From JBAXLO01 sp037134755 (GTDB lineage: Bacteria > Bacteroidota > Bacteroidia > Bacteroidales > JACABE01), in NCBI GenBank assembly GCA_037134755.1, contig JBAXLO010000136.1, positions 1-12,723 on the forward strand: a stretch of DNA of 12,723 nucleotides, written 5' to 3'. Positions within the stretch are counted from its first letter, which is position 1. Each line of letters opens with the position of its first letter. The notes beneath the pieces are model-generated. The model was not told the origin of the DNA. It saw only the letters and a list, made by a program, of their open reading frames with translations, and searched no databases. Positions 6,383 to 12,723 of the stretch are shown piece by piece. The translations under genes were made by a program, and so were the position numbers.

Positions 6383-6414
6383 TAAAATTACTAATTTTAT
6401 TTTAAAATAATCAA
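6383..6414 (-). promoter_or_regulatory. Probable mpl promoter
   Basis: On the minus strand TTG (6414-6412) is followed after 21 nt by TAATTTTA (6390-6383), one base from the -7 consensus TAnnTTTG. The leader to the mpl ATG at 6349 would be roughly 25 nt. The region is so AT-rich that chance matches are likely. Confidence 0.35.
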
Positions 6415-6460
6415 TAATAATAAAAGTTAGTTTATTAATATTTTAGAAAGCTACTTAATT

Positions 6461-6493
6461 AACTTTTTAAGCAATATTTTTTCTTAAAAAGTT
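6461..6493. repeat. 11-bp perfect inverted repeat upstream of the sensor kinase
   Basis: AACTTTTTAAG (6461-6471) is exactly complementary to CTTAAAAAGTT (6483-6493), with an 11-nt T-rich spacer. It lies in the 227-bp divergent mpl/kinase region, its right arm ending 31 bp before the kinase -7 element at 6525, so it touches the zone just upstream of the -33 position. There is no T-tract after either arm, so it is not a terminator. Candidate operator. Confidence 0.6.
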
Positions 6494-6524
6494 TAAAAGT
6501 TATCAATTATTGTTAGGAAATAAC

Positions 6525-6532
6525 TATCTTTG
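6525..6532 (+). promoter_or_regulatory. -7 promoter element of the kinase-cysH pair
   Basis: TATCTTTG is a perfect TAnnTTTG match, 44 bp before the kinase ATG at 6577. No TTG lies 19-21 nt upstream, so the promoter may be weak or activator-dependent. The leader would be about 37 nt. Confidence 0.6.
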
Positions 6533-6576
6533 TGAAGAAATTAATAGTCGAAAATTAATTATGTATATTTAAATAA

Positions 6577-9297
6577 ATGCAAAAAAGAATTCTTGTAACA
6601 ATTGTAATAAGTTGGATTTTAGTTGTCTTAATTTCGTTAGTTCTTAATATAATTTCGATAACCAATTCAAATGAACAAATTGAAAATTATAATAAAGGGT
6701 TAGTTAATGAAATTTCTAATACCTTTTTTAATGATATTGTCATTAATAAATTGTGGAATGAACTACATGAAGGTACTTATATTTCAGATTCTTCAACAAA
6801 TATTAATGATAATTCAGATAGTAAGAATATAACAATTAATGGTAAAAACTGGAAGAAAGTTAATATTAGTATATTTAAAAAATGGTTAACTACTTCTAAT
6901 AATAGCAATGGAGTTCTCAATTTACATTATATCACAAATGATTCAGTAAATAATTTTCAAAATATCGATAGTTGGGAACAAAGAGCATATAGCCAGATAA
7001 TAGCGGGAGAACTTTCTGTTTGTGATAGAATTGATGATAACCAGTCAAAACTTTTTAGGTTTATGGCACCTATAAAAGCAAATGATAATTGTATGAAATG
7101 CCATACAAATCAAAACTTTAAAAGTGGAGATATTATTGGTGCTTTAAGTGTAACTGTTGATAGAGATAAAATTCCTCACAATGTAGAAATTGGTTTTCTT
7201 AATGTAATTTTAATACATATTTTATTATTTGTAATTGGATTGATTATAATTTATTATTTGAATAGATATTTAGATAATCAAATTATTAAGATAACTAATA
7301 AGAATTTTGAGTTTGAAAAAGAAATTAAAGAAAGAAAATTAGCTCAAATTTCATTAAATGAAAGTGAAAAAAGATATAAAAGCCTAGTTGAAAATCAATC
7401 AGTTTTAATTTTCAGAATGTTGCCTGATTTTATAATTGCTTATACAAATCCTGCTTTTATTTTATTCTTTAATATAACATCCATTACTGTAGAAGGTAAA
7501 AAATTCAGTGATTATATTTATAATGAAGACACATTAGAAGTTCAAAATGTAATCTCTAATTTAAATATTTATAATAAAAATGTTAGTATTGAGCATAGGG
7601 TAATTTCTAAAACAAATGAAGTAAGGTGGCTTAATAGTACTTTTACTGCTGTTTTTAATAGTGATAATCAGATAATGGAAATTATTTCAGTTTGTCAGGA
7701 TATTACTAATTTAAAAAATCTTGAAGAAATTGCTATTACAAATGAAAAGTTTATTAAAGAATCACAAAGTATTGCACATCTCGGAAATTGGGAATTTGAT
7801 ATAGAAAGTATGCAATTTAAGTGGTCTGAAGAGGTATATAAGATTTTTGGATTAATACCTACTCAGAGTACACCTAGTTTTGATGAATTTATATCAATGA
7901 TGCATTCTGATGATAAAGTTAATTATTTAAATGCGGTTGATGAGGCTGTAATTAATGGTATCCCTTATGAATTCGATTATAGGTTTTATTTGCCTGATAT
8001 GACTTTAAGATATGCATTTGCTATTGGAAAACCAATTTTTAATGAGAAAGATAAAGTTGTAAAGCTTATTGGAACAATAATGGATATTACTGAGCGTAAA
8101 CTTGCAGAAGATGAATTAAAATCAGCAATGATTAAGGCAGAGGATGCAACAAAGGCTAAAAGTCGTTTTCTTGCTAATATGAGTCATGAAATAAGGACTC
8201 CATTAAACCATATAGTTGGTATGGCTGAAATTCTTAAATCAACTAAATTGTTACCAGAGCAACTTGATAATTTAGATATTATTAATACTTCTGCAAATAA
8301 TCTTTTATCAATAATTAATGATATACTTGATTTCTCAAAAATTGAAGCTGGAAAAATGGAGATTTCTAACGAAAAATTTGATCTTCATAAAGTGGTTAAT
8401 GACATTATTAAATTAATAAAGTTTAAAACAGATGAAAAGAGAATTAAACTAGACCTAGTTATTGACTCTGATGTTCCAATTACAGTAATTGGAGATGCTG
8501 TTAGATTGAATCAGATACTTTTGAATCTAACAAATAATTCTGTAAAATTTACTGAAAAAGGGAGTATAGGTTTGACTGTAAAAAAGCTTAGTGAGAAAGA
8601 CAATATATTAACATTTTTATTTAATGTTTCAGATACTGGTATAGGTATATCTCCACAGATGCAAGAAATTTTATTTCATGAATTTACTCAGGAATTCTCT
8701 AGTAATACACGTAAATATGGAGGTACTGGTTTAGGATTAGCAATATCCAAACGTCTTACAGAAATGATGGGAGGAGAAATAGGGGTGAAAAGTGAAATTG
8801 ATAAAGGTTCTGAATTTTGGTTCACAGTTAATTTAAATAAATATATCCCAAAAGAAATTGATGATAACCCTGTATTGGTTGAAGCCTTAAAGATTGAGAA
8901 AAAACCAGGTTTAAAATTACTCCTTGCTGAAGACAATCTGATTAATCAACGAATTGCTAAAATAGCTATTGAGAAATTAGGTCATAGTGTTGAAATTGCG
9001 GATAATGGTAAAATTGCTTTTGAAAAATATAAGCAAAATGATTTTGATATGATACTTATGGATATTCAAATGCCAGAAATGGATGGAATATCTGCAACTA
9101 AGGCAATACGTGAATATGAAAGAGAACATCCAGAGAAAAAATATATCAAAATAATAGCTATGACAGCTAATGTTATGAAAGAAGATCAAGAATTATATAT
9201 ACAAACTGAAATGGATAACTTTATTAGTAAACCATTTAAACAAGAAGAATTAGGCAAAATATTAGAAAGAACTAAAACAATTAATCAACAAAATTAA
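6577..9297 (+). CDS. Hybrid sensor histidine kinase with periplasmic c-type heme (DUF3365) domain
   Basis: Membrane-bound hybrid kinase, 906 aa. Order: membrane helix 1 (about 6-28); a periplasmic DUF3365/Tll0287-like domain (about 35-200) ending in MAPIKANDNCMKCH, whose C172-x2-C175-H176 is a covalent c-heme site; membrane helix 2 (about 207-228); a short coiled coil; PAS (about 263-380); PAS with PAC (about 395-510, ending GTIMDITERKLAEDEL); HisKA with FLANMSHEIRTPLN, phospho-acceptor H537; an HATPase with N-box N654, DTGIG 686-690 and GGTGLGL 715-721; and a receiver with E785-D786, phospho-acceptor D829 (MILMDIQMPEMDG), T863 and K885. All catalytic residues are present. It has no HPt or DNA-binding output and no partner response regulator lies in the window, so the output is unknown. 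The domain suggests sensing of redox state or a gas such as NO; heme attachment would need a cytochrome c maturation system. cysH follows after 13 bp. Confidence 0.93.
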   Translation: MQKRILVTIVISWILVVLISLVLNIISITNSNEQIENYNKGLVNEISNTFFNDIVINKLWNELHEGTYISDSSTNINDNSDSKNITINGKNWKKVNISIFKKWLTTSNNSNGVLNLHYITNDSVNNFQNIDSWEQRAYSQIIAGELSVCDRIDDNQSKLFRFMAPIKANDNCMKCHTNQNFKSGDIIGALSVTVDRDKIPHNVEIGFLNVILIHILLFVIGLIIIYYLNRYLDNQIIKITNKNFEFEKEIKERKLAQISLNESEKRYKSLVENQSVLIFRMLPDFIIAYTNPAFILFFNITSITVEGKKFSDYIYNEDTLEVQNVISNLNIYNKNVSIEHRVISKTNEVRWLNSTFTAVFNSDNQIMEIISVCQDITNLKNLEEIAITNEKFIKESQSIAHLGNWEFDIESMQFKWSEEVYKIFGLIPTQSTPSFDEFISMMHSDDKVNYLNAVDEAVINGIPYEFDYRFYLPDMTLRYAFAIGKPIFNEKDKVVKLIGTIMDITERKLAEDELKSAMIKAEDATKAKSRFLANMSHEIRTPLNHIVGMAEILKSTKLLPEQLDNLDIINTSANNLLSIINDILDFSKIEAGKMEISNEKFDLHKVVNDIIKLIKFKTDEKRIKLDLVIDSDVPITVIGDAVRLNQILLNLTNNSVKFTEKGSIGLTVKKLSEKDNILTFLFNVSDTGIGISPQMQEILFHEFTQEFSSNTRKYGGTGLGLAISKRLTEMMGGEIGVKSEIDKGSEFWFTVNLNKYIPKEIDDNPVLVEALKIEKKPGLKLLLAEDNLINQRIAKIAIEKLGHSVEIADNGKIAFEKYKQNDFDMILMDIQMPEMDGISATKAIREYEREHPEKKYIKIIAMTANVMKEDQELYIQTEMDNFISKPFKQEELGKILERTKTINQQN

Positions 9298-9310
9298 CTA
9301 TTATATTACA

Positions 9311-10021
9311 ATGGATTTAAGTATTATAAATGAAATAAACGAACAATTAAAAGATAATTCAACTCATGAAATCTTATCTTATTTTATTAATGAATATAAA
9401 GATAAAATAGCACTTGCGTCAAGTCTTAGTGTTGAGGACCAAATATTGACAGATTTGATTGTTAAGATTAATAAAGATATAAAAATCTTTACACTTGATA
9501 CTGGAAGATTATTTCAGGAAACATATGATTTAATTGAAAGAACAAATAATCAATATGACATAAAGATTGATGTTTATTTTCCAAATACTTCAAATGTTGA
9601 GAAGATGACAAAGGAAAAAGGTGTAAATTTGTTCTATGAAAGCGTAGAGAATAGAAAATTCTGTTGTAATATCAGAAAAATTGAACCTCTAAAAAGAGCC
9701 TTTAAAGACCTTGATGTATGGATTTGTGGATTAAGAAAAGAACAATCAATTACTCGTAAAGATATAAATTTAATTGAATGGGATAGTGATAATAACCTTA
9801 TTAAAGTTAATCCGCTATTGAATTGGACTAATGATAATGTATGGAGTTATATTCGAAATAATAATGTACCTTATAATAAACTTCATGATAGAAATTATCC
9901 TAGCATAGGATGTAGACCTTGTACTCGAGCAGTTATGCCAAGTGAAGATATTCGTGCAGGAAGATGGTGGTGGGAAAAGCCTGAAAATAAAGAATGCGGA
10001 TTACATGTAAAACATAATTAA
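9311..10021 (+). CDS. cysH: Assimilatory adenylyl-sulfate (APS) reductase, CysH family
   Basis: CysH reduces activated sulfate to sulfite in sulfur assimilation. The 236-aa protein has the PP-loop fold start ALASSLSVEDQIL (34-46), LDTGRLFQETY (62-72), and the arginine-bearing ICGLRKEQSITR (138-149). The [4Fe-4S] ligands are CC (118-119) and CRPC (201-204). These four cysteines mark the Fe-S class, which uses APS (sometimes also PAPS), as opposed to E. coli-type PAPS reductase, which lacks them. The catalytic cysteine is C229 in ECGLH. The length is usual. It lies 13 bp after the kinase on the same strand and is likely cotranscribed. No cysD, cysN, sulfite reductase or transporter gene is in the window, so the rest of the pathway must lie elsewhere. 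Its stop codon is 19 bp from the convergent lpxD stop. Confidence 0.92.
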   Translation: MDLSIINEINEQLKDNSTHEILSYFINEYKDKIALASSLSVEDQILTDLIVKINKDIKIFTLDTGRLFQETYDLIERTNNQYDIKIDVYFPNTSNVEKMTKEKGVNLFYESVENRKFCCNIRKIEPLKRAFKDLDVWICGLRKEQSITRKDINLIEWDSDNNLIKVNPLLNWTNDNVWSYIRNNNVPYNKLHDRNYPSIGCRPCTRAVMPSEDIRAGRWWWEKPENKECGLHVKHN

Positions 10022-10040
10022 TGTAATCATAAGTTCCTCT

Positions 10041-11072
10041 TTATTTCTTTAATTCCTTAATTTGTTTTTCAAGTTCATCAATTTTCTTAACTAGTTTAGT
10101 TAAATTTCGGAAATGCACATAAACTTTTCTGTATTCATTGATATTGAATGCAGGTGAGCCCATTATTATTTCACCATCTTTTACATTAGATGTAATACCT
10201 GATTGAGCAGCTATTTTAACATTATCTCCAATGTTTAAATGTCCAACAATTCCAACTTGACCTGCAATCATACAGTTCTTACCTATTTTAGTAGAACCTG
10301 CAATTCCAGTTTGTGATACAATAACTGTATTTTCACCTATAACAACATTATGTGCAATTTGAATTTGGTTGTCAAGTTTAACGCCTTTCTTTATTAGAGT
10401 TGAACCTAAAGTTGCTCGATCAATAGTTGTGTTTGCTCCTATTTCTACATTATCTTCAATAATAACATTGCCAATCTGAGCAACCTTATTATAGTTATTA
10501 TCAGCTTGAGGCGCAAAACCGAAACCATCAGCACCAATAATCACACCTGAGTGCAAAATACAATTATTTCCAATAACTATATCTGAATATATTTTTACAC
10601 CTGAATAAAGTGTTGTGTTATTTCCAATAGTTGTATTATCACCAATATATACATGAGGATAGATCTTAACATTATTTCCTATAACAACATTTTCACCTAT
10701 GCAGGCAAATTCTCCTACATATATATCATCTCCTAATTTGGTAGTCTCATTAATAAATGCTAGTTTAGAAATACCTGTTTTATTTAGTTTAACTTGATTG
10801 TAAAACTCTAATAACTTAGCAAATGCACCATAAGCATCTTCAACTCTAATTAATGTTGTATTAAGAGCTTGTTCTGGAACAAAATCATTATTTACAATAA
10901 CAGCAGTTGCTTCAGTAGAATATAAATACTGTTTATATAATGGATTAGCAAGAAATGATAAACTTCCTTCTGAACCTTCTTCTATTTTTGAAAGCTTCCA
11001 TACACTGGCATCAAGATTTCCCTCAACTGTACCATTAAGTATTTCAGCTATTTGTTTAATTGTAAATTTCAT
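10041..11072 (-). CDS. lpxD: UDP-3-O-acylglucosamine N-acyltransferase LpxD
   Basis: LpxD is the third enzyme of lipid A synthesis: it adds a 3-hydroxyacyl chain from acyl-ACP to the 2-amino group of UDP-3-O-acyl-GlcN. The 343-aa protein has the normal three parts. An N-terminal uridine-binding domain spans about 1-100 (FTIKQIAEILNGTVEGN, GSLSFLANPLY). A left-handed beta helix of hexapeptide repeats follows (about 105-300; VYIGDNTTIGNNTTLYSGVKI, GVIIGADGFGFAP). A C-terminal helical coil (about 312-343, rich in K and E) closes it. The catalytic base is H241 in QIQIAHNVVIGENT. The gene lies downstream of the HD-domain gene after a 158-bp gap that holds its own candidate -7 element. lpxC/fabZ and lpxA, frequent neighbours in Bacteroidota, are not downstream: cysH converges there instead. 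Confidence 0.95.
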   Translation of the reverse strand: MKFTIKQIAEILNGTVEGNLDASVWKLSKIEEGSEGSLSFLANPLYKQYLYSTEATAVIVNNDFVPEQALNTTLIRVEDAYGAFAKLLEFYNQVKLNKTGISKLAFINETTKLGDDIYVGEFACIGENVVIGNNVKIYPHVYIGDNTTIGNNTTLYSGVKIYSDIVIGNNCILHSGVIIGADGFGFAPQADNNYNKVAQIGNVIIEDNVEIGANTTIDRATLGSTLIKKGVKLDNQIQIAHNVVIGENTVIVSQTGIAGSTKIGKNCMIAGQVGIVGHLNIGDNVKIAAQSGITSNVKDGEIIMGSPAFNINEYRKVYVHFRNLTKLVKKIDELEKQIKELKK

Positions 11073-11150
11073 TTAAGTAGTTTGAATATATTCTACAAAG
11101 TAACAACAAATATTGTTATAAATTGCTAATGTTTTTAAATTAATTACTGA

Positions 11151-11158
11151 CAAAGATA
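11151..11158 (-). promoter_or_regulatory. -7 promoter element of lpxD
   Basis: TATCTTTG on the minus strand (reads CAAAGATA on the plus strand) matches TAnnTTTG exactly. It lies 78 bp before the lpxD ATG, giving a leader of roughly 70 nt. No -33 TTG is seen at 19-21 nt. It implies lpxD can be transcribed independently of the upstream HD gene. Confidence 0.5.
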
Positions 11159-11230
11159 TTAACAATTTGTTTTTGATAATGATTTATAATGATATAAATA
11201 TTAATTTTTAAAAGGAATTAATCAAATTAA

Positions 11231-12472
11231 TTAGCTTATTTCTTTTGGATAACATAAAAGATATTTCTTTACTGCTTTTGATAGGAATGCATTATTCAAC
11301 TGATCTGAAGCTAATGAAATGTCTTTTACATCATTATTCTTATAAAGTATTTTAATACCATCCTTTTCTGAATCATAAGCATTATTGATAACTTCTCCCG
11401 AAAAAACAATATAATCAACGTCTTCTTCTTTAAAAGAAAATTGATTTATTGTCTTTTCTCTTATACAATTTATAAATTTGTTATCAAAAGGTGTATTTTG
11501 AAGTTCTATTTTATATAATTTTCGATCAACTAAAAAAGAAGATAATGTTGACAATATATTATCTTCATGATTTTTCCATACTTTGGTAGAAGTAAAAATA
11601 TCATAGTCGTCTAATAGAGAAAATTTATCTAATAAATCTAAGTTGTTTCTGAAATCTTCTTTTATAAAGTTATTTTTAAGAAATAGCTCTATAGCAGGAG
11701 TGGCAAATAAATCATTACCATTTTGAGCTAGTTGTTTTGCTCTTTTTAATATTTTAATCATTAATTGCTCTGCTGATAAAACGGTTTTATGTAAATAGAC
11801 CTGCCAATACATTAATCTACGAGCAACAATAAACTTTTCAATAGAATAAATACCTTTAATATCTACAACTAATTCTCCATTATAAACATTAAGCATCTTA
11901 ATGATTCTTTCGGTACCAATAATGCCTTCTGATACTCCAGTGAAAAAGCTATCTCTTGTAAGATAATCAAGCCTGTCAACGTCAAGTTGACCTGAGACTA
12001 ATTGATGTAGAAATTTCTTATGATATTTATTTCTGAATATATCAAGAGCCATAGTTAGTTTGCCATCAAACTCTATATTTAATCTATCCATAAACAACTC
12101 TGAAATATCTTCATGCGTCATACAATCAACAATTGAACTTTCTAAAGCATGTGAAAAAGGACCATGCCCTATATCGTGCAAAAGAATAGCAATATTAGCA
12201 GCTAAACTTTCTTCTTCAGTTATTACATGACCTTTTTGCTTAAGCACTTCAAGAGCCTGAGTCATTAAATGCATACTTCCTAAAGCATGATTGAATCTGG
12301 TATGAATAGCTCCGGGATAAACAAGTTCAGTAAGACCTAATTGTTTTATTCTACGTAATCTTTGGAAATATTTATGCTCAATAATATCAAATATTAAATC
12401 ATTGGGAATGCTTATAAACCCATGAACAGGATCATTTAATATTTTGCGTTTATTGACGATATATGTTTCCAT
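11231..12472 (-). CDS. HD-domain phosphohydrolase (SAMHD1/dGTPase-like)
   Basis: Metal-dependent phosphohydrolase of the HD superfamily, in the branch with dGTPases and SAMHD1. With the start at 12472 it has 413 aa. The N-terminus NKRKILNDPVHGFISIP is typical of the family. HD ligands are H62 (HTRFNHALGS), H99-D100 (AILLHDIGHGPFSHALE) and the aspartates of QLDVDRLDYLTRDS (164-169). The C-terminal part (about 270-413) is variable. dNTP triphosphohydrolase activity is plausible but the true substrate is unknown. I chose ATG 12472 over an in-frame TTG at 12496: the TTG is part of a perfect -7 promoter element (12501-12494), and family members begin close to NKxKIxNDP. The gene sits upstream of lpxD, an arrangement I recall as recurrent in Bacteroidota. 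An AT-only hairpin (11216-11232) overlapping its stop is at best a weak terminator. Confidence 0.9.
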   Translation of the reverse strand: METYIVNKRKILNDPVHGFISIPNDLIFDIIEHKYFQRLRRIKQLGLTELVYPGAIHTRFNHALGSMHLMTQALEVLKQKGHVITEEESLAANIAILLHDIGHGPFSHALESSIVDCMTHEDISELFMDRLNIEFDGKLTMALDIFRNKYHKKFLHQLVSGQLDVDRLDYLTRDSFFTGVSEGIIGTERIIKMLNVYNGELVVDIKGIYSIEKFIVARRLMYWQVYLHKTVLSAEQLMIKILKRAKQLAQNGNDLFATPAIELFLKNNFIKEDFRNNLDLLDKFSLLDDYDIFTSTKVWKNHEDNILSTLSSFLVDRKLYKIELQNTPFDNKFINCIREKTINQFSFKEEDVDYIVFSGEVINNAYDSEKDGIKILYKNNDVKDISLASDQLNNAFLSKAVKKYLLCYPKEIS

Positions 12473-12493
12473 GTTATGCTTTACAATTTTCAG

Positions 12494-12501
12494 CAAAATT
12501 A
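12494..12501 (-). promoter_or_regulatory. -7 promoter element of the HD-domain gene
   Basis: TAATTTTG on the minus strand fits TAnnTTTG exactly and ends 21 bp before the ATG at 12472, giving a leader of about 15 nt. No -33 TTG is found at the usual distance. It overlaps the in-frame TTG codon at 12496-12494, which argues against translation from that codon. Confidence 0.5.
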
Positions 12502-12627
12502 CAATTCTTTTTGATAATTTAGCTTATTAATTTTTCTTTATATTTTAATGAATTGAATAACTAATTTTTATATCAAAATTGATTGTCTTTAAATAATCAC
12601 TCAGATAACTTTTATAATCAGATAATG

Positions 12628-12668
12628 CACTTTTATTATTATTAAATACACTTTTATTATTATTAAAT
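12628..12668. repeat. 21-bp direct tandem duplication
   Basis: A 21-bp unit beginning CACTTTTATTATTATT occurs at 12628-12648 and again at 12649-12668, differing only in its last base. It lies about 125 bp upstream of the HD gene's promoter, in a non-coding AT-rich stretch (12502-12699) with no other clear feature. It looks like a recent replication-slippage duplication. Confidence 0.85.
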
Positions 12669-12684
12669 CAATCGCGTCCTAAAT

Positions 12685-12700
12685 AAAAAAAAGAAAGGGC
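12685..12700 (-). terminator. Possible 3' half of a terminator of an off-window gene
   Basis: On the minus strand GCCC (12700-12697) runs into TTTC and eight T residues (12692-12685). The sequence before it includes an AACT/AGTT mini-hairpin, and the full 5' arm would lie beyond the window. Immediately upstream, one minus frame reads RYNFELK and stops at TAG (12702-12700), compatible with the end of a leftward gene. Seven codons are too few to identify it. Confidence 0.3.
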
Positions 12701-12723
12701 TATTTTAACTCAAAGTTGTATCT

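Noticed and set aside
8688..9189. Two minus-strand frames within the kinase (8688-8936 and 8977-9189)
   Set aside because: Both are antisense to catalytic HATPase and receiver domains that are fully conserved on the plus strand.
6577..10021. Defence island or mobile element around the kinase-cysH pair
   Set aside because: No recombinase, toxin, nuclease or flanking repeats are present; both proteins belong to ordinary signalling and metabolic families.
12697..12723. Start of a tRNA on the plus strand (GGGCTAT...)
   Set aside because: The seven bases resemble an acceptor arm, but the following bases do not form a D-arm with the usual G residues, and the window ends before any anticodon arm could be tested.

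Overview
This is an AT-rich chromosomal segment from a member of the Bacteroidota. The evidence is the gene content (Mpl of the Bacteroidota type, a DUF2851 protein, a secreted TonB C-terminal domain protein, and a small coiled-coil gene in front of zapA), the absence of clear Shine-Dalgarno sequences, and several copies of the Bacteroidota -7 promoter element TAnnTTTG. The species cannot be named from the sequence. It reads as core chromosome rather than a mobile island: there is no transposase, integrase, tRNA or phage gene.

Layout, left to right. Bases 1-506 hold no convincing gene. They contain a nine-copy 21-bp tandem array that runs off the left edge, AT-rich inverted repeats, and the strong intrinsic terminator of rny. 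Next comes a leftward block (2942 to 507): a small coiled-coil gene, zapA, a 6S-like RNA of about 195 nt with a long closing stem, then rny (RNase Y). A secreted TonB-domain protein (leftward) and a DUF2851 protein (rightward) diverge from a 53-bp gap built around a 17-bp palindrome. Mpl, a peptidoglycan-recycling ligase, is leftward and convergent with DUF2851; the 164-bp AT-rich gap between them shows no clear terminator. A 227-bp divergent region with an 11-bp perfect inverted repeat separates mpl from a rightward pair: a membrane hybrid histidine kinase with a periplasmic CxxCH heme motif and, 13 bp later, an assimilatory APS reductase. Convergent with these are lpxD (lipid A synthesis) and, upstream of it, an HD-domain phosphohydrolase, both leftward. 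The right end holds a 21-bp direct duplication and what may be the 3' end of a gene lying outside the window.

Functional themes. Cell division, RNA turnover and global transcription control sit together (coiled coil, ZapA, 6S RNA, RNase Y). Envelope functions recur (TonB domain, Mpl, LpxD). The kinase and APS reductase pair suggests a link between periplasmic redox or gas sensing and sulfate assimilation.

The items most worth a second look are the 6S-like RNA, a nuclease-like reading of the DUF2851 protein (PD...ExH plus exactly four cysteines), the heme-sensor kinase and APS reductase pair, and the zapA-linked coiled-coil protein as a possible ZapA partner.
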